From Gordius sp. MW1 (lineage: Eukaryota; Nematomorpha; Gordioida; Gordea; Gordiidae), in NCBI GenBank assembly GCA_964036665.1, contig OZ038530.1:9140501-9204500 (forward strand): a stretch of DNA of 64,000 bases. The letters are read 5' to 3'. The position numbers and the translations under genes were made by a program. The notes beneath the pieces were generated by a model, which was not told the origin of the DNA, did no database searches, and saw only the letters and a list, made by a program, of their open reading frames with translations. Of this stretch, positions 20,413-31,298 are shown piece after piece. Within the stretch, counting starts at the first letter, position 1; each line of letters begins with the position of its first letter.

Positions 20413-21180
20413 TAGAGCGTTAAGTAACTAGTTAAATTTAACTAGTTCCTTTTCTTCAGAAAAGTAACTGTAATCAGTTACCTTTACTTCAGAGGAACTG
20501 TAACTGTAGTTAGTTATATTAATTTAGTATTGATGTAAAGTTACAGTTACTTTTTATAAAATTTAAGAATCATTAATTAAATTTAATAGTTAAACGTCTA
20601 GTTTGTGTCCATCGCTTAACATTTAAATTTCTTTCGCGGATTAAATTTAAATACTATTTTGTATAGATATCCCATCCAATTAGAAAAAATTAATTACAAG
20701 TCTCATAATTTATTATTAAATATTTAACTAAATATATATATAATAAAAAATTAATTTTTAAATTTTTGCCAAATTTGGGTCTAAATTTTGATCATTAAGC
20801 CTATATTTGAATCTTGTTAAATATGTGATAATTATCCTAAATTAAAAAACTTTTTATTAAATTCAATATACCCCTACCATCCAACGCGCCTCGAGACTAT
20901 TTAGTCTTGGTAAACTAATTTATAGTGAGAAGCGGACAAGCTTATTAGACTACAGTATAAAATATAACTTTTTATTGAAGTTGAAGCACCATATAATTAC
21001 TCTGTGATTTTTATTCGAATATTTAAATAAAGTATCTTTATATGTAACTAGTTCCATCAGGTAAGTAACTGGAACTGTATTCGGTTACTTATGAAAAAAG
21101 CAACTGTAATTGGTTACATTTTTTTTGAAAGTAACTGTAACTTAACTAGTTACTGTGGAGTAGTAATTCTAACAGCTCTA
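20413..21180. mobile_element. Non-autonomous hAT with AACTAGTTAC subterminal repeats
   Basis: 768 bp. Ends tagagcgttaagtaactag and agtaattctaacagctcta, flanked by identical 8-bp atgctcac (20405-20412 and 21181-21188). Many gtaact, aactagtt and agttac repeats cluster within about 130 bp of both ends; the middle is AT-rich and non-coding. The end sequence (AGAGCTGTTA) and aactagtt clusters resemble the intact hAT at 36330. Confidence 0.88.
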
Positions 21181-21675
21181 ATGCTCACTATGTGCTTTGT
21201 AGTGTTTTGATCTCGTCTCGTCTCGAATACAAAATCTCGTCTCGTCTCGGGAGATTATGAAAATCTCGAACTTGTCTCGTCTCGGTCTAGAAAAATCTCG
21301 GTCTCGTCTTAACTTCTTAAGAAATATATATATGGAATTAAATTTCTCTTGTTTTATTAAAAATACTAAATAAGTTTTTTTTATTGATAAAAGTTTATAT
21401 CCAAATCATGATGTATGTAAATATTAAATAAGTTTTTTTAACCGATAGAAGTTTATTTCCAAATCATTATGTATGTTATAAGTTGTAAAAAATCCGAATG
21501 CAAACTTTTATATTTTTTTAAAAACTTTGATACACAAACTTTTTAAAGATTAGCGAGACACGCCATCTCATTGACAATATAAAGTTAAGAATTAATTATT
21601 AAAGATAACATTTTCTAAGGAAAGTGCAGACTAAAAAAATTATAAATAAATTTTGAAGTTTAGAAAATTAAATTT

Positions 21676-21740
<65 letters not shown>

Positions 21741-21807
21741 TACTGAAGCAATTGTTTATTTTATTATGCAAGATTTACATTAAATGAAACTAAAAACAAC
21801 ATAAAAA

Positions 21808-23019
21808 TCATAGAGGTAAACATTCAAAAATTGCCATAGCGTTGTAATGGCAAATAATCATTCCGATTTTCTGTTTTATAAAAAAAGTTTCCCTTTTGTC
21901 AAGGGTATTGGCAGCTATGCGGCGTCCCAATTCCTTCAGGAGGGCTTGGGTTTTAGGACCTATTGTAGTGAGGGTAGTGGTCACTATGGGGGAGAAAAGG
22001 AGTGAGGAATTAAGTTCTGCGTATTTAGCGGATTTTAATCTTTCAGAATCAACAAGGGGGTCTTTGTTTTGGTTTGAGGGAGCAAAGGCATCCGGACAAG
22101 TGTAGTCCCAAGCTAGGCATAGCCCTTTTGCCCATGGGATGAGGGTCTGTCCATCAGGTCTCTTCTTGTCGCTAAGGCAAAGACCATTAGGCTCCAATTG
22201 GGAAGGAAAGCCCGCCTTTTTGAATGTCTTCTGTAGAAGAGCGTTAACGGATGTGTGCCGTAGAAATCTGGCCTTATTAAATTTGCAATGCAGGCCGTGG
22301 TGACCTTTTGTACCAACGGATGAGCCACATAAGTTGCATTGATGAGAGGCAACTATATCGCATCCTAGGCGGAGCCCTGTTGCAATCCTGAACTCGTTGT
22401 TGGAGAGTTGAAGGTCATGAGTCCGACTTGGGATGGCCTCCAACCACTCGTGGCCGGACCTTGATGCGAAACTTCTTAAAGCTGGTAACTCCTCCAACGA
22501 TGCGCCCGATATAAGAGTTTTAAGGGCATGGTCGTAGAGAGGAGTGTTCCAACTCTTTTGAGAGTTTATGGTAGGGAATGGAGTGTTAGGGTCGGACAAA
22601 GAACTCCACATGTCGAGGGCGATTTGGGTGAAAGGATCTGGTTGATCGATTAGTATGTCGATGATTGGTTTGGCTGAAAGTCGACTCGAGATGAAGGCCG
22701 ACAAAGCTACAAGAGAGGATGATCTCAGGCCCAAACCACCATATTTTGTGGGGAGACACGCTTGTTTCCATTGAGACCCAGTAAAAGAAAGGTTTGTGAT
22801 TTCCTCGACAACGTCTTTGAGTTTTTGGTCGAATAAAGATAGAGCACTGGGATTTAAGAATGAGGTGGATGACCTGAAGATATGATTTATCTTAGGTAAA
22901 GAATAGCAGTTTTTAATTAAAAAGAAAGCCTGGTGGGCTGGCAAGTAAGAAAGGAGGGGTTTGATTTCTACTAGTTTTTGGATTGTCTCTGTTAATAACT
23001 TGTTACAAGGGTGTGCCAC
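21808..23019 (-). pseudogene. LINE pol C-terminal region (zinc knuckle and endonuclease-like)
   Basis: 403-codon ORF downstream of the RT. The first half is the thumb and linker region. A Cys-His motif CNLCGSSVGTKGHHGLHC is followed by RFLRHTSVNALL, then EPNGL, KRPDGQTLIPWAKGLCLAWD and YTCPDAFAPS. The RPDG...WD.T..D pattern resembles a PD-(D/E)xK restriction-like nuclease as in R2/NeSL-type LINEs; I infer this from motif order only. It is paralogous to the fragment at 34642-35057. The real reading frame should continue from the RT ORF, so a one-base indel near 23010 separates them. Confidence 0.75.
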
Positions 23020-23668
23020 CTATGGGAGATCCTAAGTGCGTTAGTTCGTTAGGGTGAATATGTTTGAAAGCGTCAAAGTATGGGTCTAGGCTTAAAGGGT
23101 CAGTATTGTTTTTGCAAACCTCGGTCTTGGTATGATTAAGATGGAGACCAATTTTTGAAGCTTCGACTTCAAGGTATGAAAGGGCTTCTTTGACGTCTTC
23201 TGCATTTCCTTTGATGGTACCATCGTCTAGGTACCACAAGTTGAGTGATAGATTATATTTAGAGGCTAGGTCTTCGGTCAGGGATTTTATACCTAGGCAG
23301 AATAGTAGGGGGCCTAGCGGGTCTCCTTGTTGAATGCCGTCACTCGATGCAATTATTTTGGAATTAAAGTTGAGCATGGAAGTAGGAGCGTAGCATGCAT
23401 TAAGGAAAATGGAGTACTCGGGAAGAAATTTGTAAGCCTCTGTTAAGAAGTGTGACCTGTAGATAGTATTAAAGGCGTTTTTGAAGTCGATCTTAGCTAG
23501 GATCGAATGGTCGGGATGGGCGAGGGCTATGCGGACAGCGTGAGAGGCGATTTCACAACCACACTTGATTCCGAAACCTAGTTGGATGGGAGCTAATTGA
23601 TCTGCAATGTTGGTTTTTACTCGAGCAATAATTAGTTTGCAGCATAGGCGTCTAAAAATTGAACCCAT
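23003..23668 (-). pseudogene. LINE reverse transcriptase fragment
   Basis: 221-codon RT segment. Palm motifs are in order: QLGFGIKCGCEIASHAVRIA, LAKIDFKNAFNTI, GIQQGDPLGPLLFCLGI and the catalytic NLWYLDDGT (YLDD), then GLHLNHTKTEV and LGSPIGG. N-terminal RT motifs and any upstream domains are absent. Its frame stops at 23003 where the next ORF begins in another frame. Confidence 0.88.
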
Positions 23669-24967
23669 GGCTAATTATAACATTTGCATCATACTCACTT
23701 CACTGTGTTTGACAACTATAAATAGACTTGGAAAATTATAAGGTCCGCCTATAGTTGACTTAGTTGCATAATTGAGCAAATTTAGACCCTCCATTGACCC
23801 TGGCTAAAGCTTCAAAGTAGACCTTAATATATTTAAGGCAAAAGTTTAAGTCAATTGATATTACCACCATCAATTATAGCCCACAGTGTTTATTGCATGT
23901 TTACTATAGGGTTATAGACCACAAAGTGCGAGTGACTTTTTATGATGATATTACTATTTACAGAATTGATAACTAGTTGCACATATTAAAACGTAGTAAA
24001 AACAACAATAAAAGCAGCATTATTAAAGAACATAAGGTTTTAAACTTTAAATTAAAGTGCGCGTATATAAATTTATGACAAAAATCATTATACAAACTTA
24101 TTTTCCAAAAAATTTCCTTCCAATTCTAACTAGCTTCGCCATTAAATAGTTATTTATCGAATACAGTATAGGTTCGTGTTTTTATTTTGTATTGCACAAT
24201 TATAGAAATTATAGTATATTTATATGCACCTGCCAACCCAGCTTAAAATGTAAAAAGTAATGCATATGGCAAAACTATGTATTCATATAATGTCTTATTG
24301 AGGTTCAAAATTTTGGGAGGTCTACTATTAGTTGTAGCATAAAGACTTTTAGAAAACTCAAGATTAATTTATTACGGTGTCATTAAATACTCTTTTGTAC
24401 TTTTGAAATCGTTAGGCGGGTGCTCAAAAATCTCGAGCCACCTTAGCTTAACATGTTTAATTATTCAAACTGATTGACCACCAATTTATAATTATCGCCT
24501 CATTTAGGATGAGTAACTGGGGAATTTAAATATTTAGTAATATTTACTATTCCATCAGATCTTCTTCTAAGCCTAAAATTATGTAATATTTAATAATGCT
24601 ATGGATACAAAATATATCATAAAATTATTGACACACTCTAAGGGTCAACCATATTTAGGTAAACAATTGCCAAATTTTAAATTTTTTGTAAAAATTAATA
24701 TTTACTACACTTAGGAATTTTTTTAATATCAAATATATTCCATACATATTGATTTACATTTAATACCTAACATGTAAATCATGCAAATTAAATTACATCA
24801 TAATTTACTAAAATATAACGATCAATAAAAAGTCGAGATCTCGCCGAGAAATCTCGTATCGTCTCGTCTCGACATCAAAATTCTCATCTCGATCTCGACT
24901 CCATTCTTCAAATTCTCGTCTCGTCTCGGACAAGACCGAGATTTTTCTCGGGTTATCCGCATCACTA

Positions 24968-25511
24968 CTGCTTAAAATGGTTATACGGATGGTATTTGGG
25001 GTACACGAAACTTTAATAGCTATAACTTAATTGTTTTATAATATAAGCTTGTAAAAATTTGCAAAAATAATATTTCAACTCTTATACGCTAAAATATATA
25101 GTTTGGCTATTTGATCAAGTGGTTAAACTTGAAACCCCAAGATTTTACCCCTAATGCCTATTTTGGCTCATACCCAAAAAAATATTTTATTTTATGGTTT
25201 ACTTAATAAGATCATATAAAAGAAGGTTGAAACTATAAATGTGGAAAATTTGGTAAAAAAAATAACCTGAAAACAATAAATAGAGGTGTTTAAACCTTAA
25301 CTTAGGCAATTTTTGGCCTTTTATTTTTTAAGGCAAATAAAGTTACTATTGGTCTCGACTCATGGTGTCATATTTTTAAATGTCATATTATAAATTTTTT
25401 ATACAGATACATTGTAAAAAATTGTAATTATGAAATGAAAATATTTAAATATAAATGTCGTATAAGAAATTTTATGAGCCAATAAAAATAGTTACACATA
25501 CATTTTATACG
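24968..25511. other. Gene-free AT-rich stretch
   Basis: Nothing recognised; no long ORF and no terminal repeats. Confidence 0.4.
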
Positions 25512-26333
25512 TATACTAGATGAACCCGGCAAACGTTGTTTTGCCATTTACCCGGGTGTATTAAATTATGTTGGAATTTTAGGGCATATATGATGATAAA
25601 GCGGTTATCAATATATATTAAGTAAAGTGTATGTATGTATGTGGATAAGGGCTAAATTCTGAAACTACCGTCCCGATTCGCGCGAAACTTTACCCGTAGG
25701 TTCTCAGGGCGGCCAGGGGTAAAATAACTTTTGCAGAATTCCAAAATTCCTTTTAGTTTTAAAAAAGGGCTAAATTCTGAAACTACCGGCCCAATTCGCG
25801 CGAAAATTTAGCCGTAAATGCCCAGGGCGACCAGGGGTAAAATAGCTTTTTCAGATTCCTAAAATACCTTTTCGTTTTAAAAATATCGGACATTTCCCGG
25901 CCAGTTTCATTTATAGCATTATATACAATAATGACGTCATACATACAAGGCTGAAGTTTTCTCGAATTAGATATTTAAAAGTATAATAAAAATGTTACAG
26001 TATATTGTATTTCAAATAAACCAGCTAACTAGAAAAATAAAATAATGGTATTATTATATAATATGTAACAGCATTAATCAGCAATTTTTTCAAAAACATT
26101 TAATTTTAGTCGGATTTGATGACTAAAACAGAATTTGCATTTGGTTTGACTTATTATATATATACTAAAAATAGTGGGTTCATAAAATCCATGACGTGAT
26201 AAAATTTGTGCCCCATTTCAATATATAAAATGTATAAGTCTAATATTTATTTATAATCTTATTAAATTTTTCATATACTAATTATTTAGTTAATAAGACT
26301 AAGCCAAAGCAACGCTTGGCCGGGCACAGCTAG
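25512..26333. repeat. Repeat with inverted CTAG...CCCGGC ends
   Basis: Left end actagatgaacccggcaaac; right end cttggccgggcacagctagt, roughly its inverse. An internal unit of about 118 bp starting gggctaaattctgaaactac is duplicated at 25649 and 25767. The same left end (ctagctgacccggcaaacct) recurs at 63868 and runs off the window. Class unknown. Confidence 0.5.
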
Positions 26334-26575
26334 TTGAAGTAAAAATAAAGTTTGATGTCCATATGTTCTACTTCTATTGTTCTATTTCCGTATACAGTGA
26401 AACGCGTACGAATACTCGAAAACTACTGGACCGATTTAGCTCGAACAAATCTTAAAACATGCTCCGGAGTGTCAGGAATAAACTGTGAAATTTTGAGCCA
26501 AATCGGTCTGGTAGTTTTCCAAAATTGGTGGCGGCATACACACACATACATAGTTTCATTTTTATATATAAGATT
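26334..26575. repeat. Possible dispersed repeat tail
   Basis: Contains cgaaaactactggaccgatt and aatcggtctggtagttttcc with acacacacatacat and an AT run. Phrases of this kind are common in 3' regions of invertebrate retroelements. No coding region. Confidence 0.3.
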
Positions 26576-27055
26576 TATATATTTAGAATTATTTTAGATA
26601 AAATTCCTAAATCAAGTCACTTTATCTCAAATGATATAACCTGAAAAGTACAGAAACTTATAGTACTAATAATTTTTCCATTTAGAAATATACAATTTTC
26701 ACACAATATACACAAATGTGACATTGTTGCTTTAAAAATGTTTGCATCAAAGCCATTTCTGCTCCATAAGTCATTGAGGCTTTGATGATTCGATTTATAC
26801 CAACCTAAATTCAATTATAAGGTCTAAATTAAAAGTACATAAACAAATACAATATGCCTATAACAGCATTAAATTCTTCCAGATTAATTTTATCTTGTGT
26901 TCTTTGGTTGCTAAATTTCACGATACTCTTAGCCATTTCATCTGTAATAAGAAATTCAACAATCAAGAAGAGTTTTGGCTGCCCGCCCATACGGCTTTAT
27001 TCTAGGTAGTGACAATTTTTGTGCGACTTGTATTGTCTTTCCCTTTAAGATACAT
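26576..27055. other. Gene-free stretch
   Basis: Nothing recognised. Confidence 0.4.
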
Positions 27056-27063
27056 CATATAAT

Positions 27064-27745
27064 TAAAGCCCTGCAAAATGAATTTTTTTCTGCCAGAGCA
27101 CGGCCCGAGCCCAACGTCTCAGTTTTTATTTTGCCCAAGCCCGGCCCGAGCCCGATTAACTTTCTTATTTTTGGCCCGACCCGAGCCCGAGCCCAACTTT
27201 CAAATATAAAATTTTAAAAATTTATTTTAAAATTTTTGAAAATCATTTCACCATATAAATACATAATGATTAAATTGTTAATATTCTTAATTTACAACAA
27301 GGACAAGTTTCAAATAAAATTCATTTTCACTGGCTACAATTTATACACCAAATAATTTAAAACTGGAAATCTAACTTTATAAAATATATTTTATCTAATT
27401 AAAAGTTTTTATGATATTTTCTTATTTTATTTTTTAAGTAGCAGATAATGTGTAAATATTTATAAAATAAGAAAAAGATTTACAATTTAGGACAAAATAT
27501 TATAATTGAGAGGGGAAAAAGCTGAAGCTTGAAAGCTATATTATATATGGTGTACGAAGATAATTATTCGAGTTGAGGTTGTTTACATCATATTTTAATA
27601 AAAGATTTGTTTGCTTTAATCAATTCGGGCCAGGCTCGGGCCTCCGTACGGACCGCCTCATCAGGCCCGACCCGAGCCCGATTGTTTATTAAATTTTGCC
27701 CGTGCCCGAAGCCCGATCGGGTCGGGCCACCCTTGCAGGGCTCTA
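27064..27745. mobile_element. Non-autonomous hAT with GCCCGA-rich ends
   Basis: 682 bp. Ends taaagccctgcaaaatg and cccttgcagggctcta, with a perfect 8-bp duplication catataat (27056-27063 and 27746-27753). Clusters of ggcccgacccgagcccg occupy the outer 130 bp on each side and the middle is AT-rich. Confidence 0.88.
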
Positions 27746-27753
27746 CATATAAT

Positions 27754-28977
27754 ACAAGCTTCTAATTTACTTAAAACTATTTTTATTTGGCATATTAATT
27801 AACTCCTTTCTCTATTGTTAACTTACTCTAATCATCAAGAACTAATTGATAAAATGTTATCAGTTATGTTTATATACCATTTTCATCTAATTTTTTTATT
27901 TATAGGGTCTGGTTTGGATATTAAACCCTTAACATGTGTAGAAAATAATTTATCAGACGTTTACAGAGCGTTTTCAGGGCAAAAATACATACATAAATAC
28001 TACAGGAAATGTATACGATAAATAAGGCTGAGTTTTTGACTTTGTAAAGACAATAGGGTTGTTACTGTTAGTGAGTTTGAGAAAAAACATCGGTACAAGT
28101 CAAACAACACAACCTGGGATATTCCAGAGAATATGCTCTTCACTCAAATAATCTGTTATGTATTCAAATAAAGGACCTAATTGGTGAACGATAAATAGTT
28201 TCTGGATCACTTATCGAAGGATGAAAAAGCATCAGCTGAATCTGTGATTTAATGCCCGAAATAAATGAAAACAATACATACCATTATGTACATACAAAAA
28301 TTAGAATTATGATAAGAAAAAAATTAGACCAAATGGCCCGAGCTAACAAACACAGATTAGAATTTAACTTACTTAAACATTTATAATTTGCCCCATTTAA
28401 GTGTTTGGGGTTAATTGTAAAGCAAAACTTCTTTTATATCAATTCCATCGTTTAATTCTAATGGAAAAAATCTTTCTATTATTTGTTACAGAATTAATTA
28501 ATTTGTAAATCTAAATATAATAACGAAAAAATTATCATATAATAAAGTTAATATAATAATCCGCTAGATGGCGGTATATGGTTTATAAGTGTAAAGAATT
28601 GTAAAGCATAAAATATAGGTGGGCGATGTTTATAACATAAAATTTCCACTACATTTTAAGAATTTTATGCCAGAATGTTACTTGGGAGATTCTCTCATGT
28701 AAACATTTTTGGTTTTTTTTAAAAAAATGTTAAAAATAAAGTAAGCCACTTTGGCCTTAAATTTAAGGGTGTATGTAATAATGAATGTTAGAATTATATG
28801 AATACTTCCCACTTTTTTTATTTAATGACTTTGATCCATAATTTAAATTAGTTGTATCTATAAAGTCAGTTACTGTAATAAAATTTCATAAATTTTTTTT
28901 CAAGTTCTTCACAAAACCTCGCTGAAATGTTAGTTTGTAAAAGGGTGGTTAGTAAATATTTCCCTTTAATGTTAAGA
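27754..28977. other. Gene-free AT-rich stretch
   Basis: No gene or element boundary recognised. A short motif ccgctagatggcgg near 28561 has an inverse relative near 18664. Confidence 0.4.
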
Positions 28978-29090
28978 CAGTGGCGTAGCTAGGGGGGGGG
29001 CGTGGGGGTCAAGGCTCCTGCCCACAGAGGCAAACACCTGGCTTCTTGGACCCCCTCCAGGGAAAAACTTTGACCCCTTGCCCCCTTAAG
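28978..29090. mobile_element. Half MITE with CAGTGGCGTAGC end
   Basis: cagtggcgtagctaggggg start followed by cccctccagg and cccttgccccc. The right terminal repeat is missing. The end sequence is typical of hAT MITEs and close to the CATGGGCGTAGCC family. Confidence 0.4.
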
Positions 29091-29454
29091 CAATTTTTTA
29101 ATTTTCTTATTTAAGGAACAATATGATGATTATAATCATTTGTTTCTAAATAAAAATTTTAATTCAAAATTTAATAATTTCAATATTATTAAAAAGTTCA
29201 GAATGAGTTTCAAAGCCCAAATATTTGTTTTGCAATTCCCAACGGTTAATAGCCTTATATTAACTTTAAATGATATTAAAAATAATAATCACGATCAAAA
29301 TCTATATAAGGCGAATTATCTTCAAATTTTAGGAATTTCATTATTACCTTCTAAATGTATTAAAAAGGCAAAAATTTATGACACTATTTAATCTTTTGAA
29401 TCTTCCAATTCATTAATTGATTTCAAAATTGATTATGGTAATTTATATGTCTTT

Positions 29455-29900
29455 AGAAGGTTTAAGCCCTTCATTTTCTTTTTTGCGATAAATCTCTATC
29501 AGAAGTAATTTACCATTGTGAATTATAACTGAAAGATGCCGAAATAATCACAAAAAAACTATGTAACATTTTATAATTCTTAAAATAAAATGTAATGATA
29601 TTTTTATTACCCTTAACAGTGTTTTAAAATTTTATTATTTTGATTAAAATAATTTTTAACTATCCCCATAACTTCGTGTTCATGCAAAAAATAGTTCTCA
29701 TTGCTAAAACAGATTAAAACTTATCTTCGTTCCACAATTGGACAAGATAGGTTATCATAATTAGCTTTATTGAGCTTAGAACATAATTTTAAATGTAATA
29801 TGTTCACACACTGCTCATGCCATATGGTGAATTGTGTTAAATTTTTGGCCATTTTGAAGACTACAACTGATGTAACTAACATTTTGTTCCAGGAGAAGAA
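29455..29900 (+). repeat. Dispersed repeat, copy 1
   Basis: ggtttaagcccttcattttc, gcgataaatctctatcagaa, gatgccgaaataat and ttagctttattgagcttaga all recur in order at 61738-61855 plus 62533-62745. Non-coding and of unknown type. It gives the empty-site sequence for the insertion at 61856-62532. Confidence 0.65.
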
Positions 29901-29980
29901 GTCGGGATAAACAATATTCTTTCCATAATAGTATGAATTAACAAAATATTCTAGAGTATTCTCTTATAATTTTACCCCAG

Positions 29981-30060
29981 AAATGTTCTATCCAACTTCA
30001 ACAAACTATCATCACTTGAGAGAGAATGCGCTTCCAACAATTTTTGATTTTCCAGCACAG
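29981..30060 (+). pseudogene. THAP-domain exon remnant
   Basis: After the acceptor-like ttttaccccag at about 29982, the frame reads FYPTSTNYHHLRENALPTIF then DFPAQ, followed by the donor-like GTAAAC. LRENALPTIFDFP is the C-terminal signature of THAP zinc fingers, found in P-element-type transposases and domesticated relatives. No zinc-binding Cys or His upstream was located, so this is a fragment or one exon of a diverged gene. Confidence 0.4.
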
Positions 30061-30147
30061 GTAAACCTATAAACCTTCATTAATTGCTTTCATTAAGATT
30101 ATTATCTACAACATTAAATATTCCATGCGCTCTAATCGTGAGCAGCA

Positions 30148-30310
30148 ACGGAACGGTTTATGGCAAATTTTGTTGCGAACCATGGTTTTATTACCAAGGA
30201 TGTCGAGGAAGAAATGTTAAAGAAGGTGGTAAGGGGCATCAAGGTTGACAAGTGTAAATTGCAAGTTAATAAACTTTTATCTATGTTTTTGATCAGTCAA
30301 ATTATGTAAG
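30148..30310 (+). pseudogene. Unassigned open segment after THAP remnant
   Basis: A frame with ATERFMANFVANHGFITKDV followed by EEEMLKKVVRGIKVDKC is open to about 30310. The acidic-basic helical composition looks protein-like, but I do not recognise a family. It might be a further exon of the element carrying the THAP remnant; this is weak. Confidence 0.2.
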
Positions 30311-30594
30311 ACTAAGTGATCAACAGCGATAAAGTATTAAATGGATGATGTCAACTAAAAAAATTGAAAATTGATGCATTTATTTAGAGGAGTTTCCCCT
30401 AAAAATGACATTTAAAAGATAAAAACAGTATATTAATGCTTTCTTAGATAAATCATAGTTAATATGCAATTGAAATTTGCTAGTACAAGGTTAAACCCCT
30501 CTGAAATACTTTGTTATGGCGGACATGTTAATCGTAAATCGGTTAAGGTGGTAAGGACAAATACTGAAGAAAGGGATGATGCGAATAGAATAGT

Positions 30595-30740
30595 ATTGGA
30601 TTGAGGGGGAAAGAGAAGAGGACGCCCTCATATTAGGTGGAAAGGGCAAGCGAAAATTATGGTAAATAGAATAATTTAGAACATGAATTCGACTTGATCG
30701 ACAAGAAACTGATCATAACAAACCCCACGCCTGTGGAAAG
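30595..30740 (+). pseudogene. LINE ORF2 C-terminal remnant
   Basis: The frame KRRGRPHIRWKGQAKIMVNR sits among stops. The KR.GRP..RW motif marks the C-terminal end of many RTE/Jockey-type LINE ORFs. Too decayed to define limits. Confidence 0.4.
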
Positions 30741-31298
30741 TCATTTAACCCCCTATAGAATCAATGCATCAAAATATCTCGCTATAATTATCTTCTTCTT
30801 AATAAATGTAAATATGAAAATTGTTAGAAAATAATAAAACTAGGTAGCTCTTAAAAACAATACATTAAAAATCGGTTATTCTTTTGGTAAAATCATTATT
30901 TGTCATTACATATATGGTAAAAATAATGTGTTCATTGTAAAAATAATGTGTTCATGGTATAAAATCGTTTAAAAAACACGTAAAGAGGCACTAATAATTG
31001 GGCGATGGATGTGTACATATTTATAATACAGCGCAAACGGCGCGCCATTAGATGCCGTCTACTAGCGAACATCTTATCTATGGGAATGAAAAAACATCAT
31101 TTAAACCAATTTTACATTATACACATATATACATACATACACATATACACACGTACGATTGTACAATCATAATGTAACCAATAAACTTTAATTGCTGGGG
31201 CATGGCACGATGTTAATGAAAATATAAAGTGGGAAAATTTCCCCCCTCATTATTAAAATTCTAAAAATCATTGGATGTGAAGGATTCTAAATATTAAA

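Larger units (their letters stand above)
21678..23675 (-). mobile_element. 5'-truncated non-LTR retrotransposon with 61-nt poly(A)
   Basis: Minus-strand LINE. Its tail appears as 61 T at 21678-21738, preceded in sense by AATAAA and a short 3' UTR. It carries an RT fragment (23668-23003) and a C-terminal domain (23019-21808) in frames offset by one base. The 5' truncation is at about 23675, where GAGAC copy 3 resumes. Confidence 0.88.
21200..24967 (-). mobile_element. GAGAC-ended repeat element, copy 3, split by a LINE
   Basis: In + orientation it starts tagtgttttgatctcgtctc, shows several gtctcgtctcg tracts to about 21310, and finishes with gagac-type tracts and ttatccgcatcacta at 24967. It is the reverse of copies 1 and 2. 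A LINE (21678-23675) interrupts it. About 200 bp present in copy 2 (roughly 16490-16690) appear to be missing at the insertion. Confidence 0.6.

Noticed and set aside
26617-26814. 65-residue minus-strand ORF
   Set aside because: No recognisable motif, no splice context, and typical of chance ORFs in AT-rich DNA.
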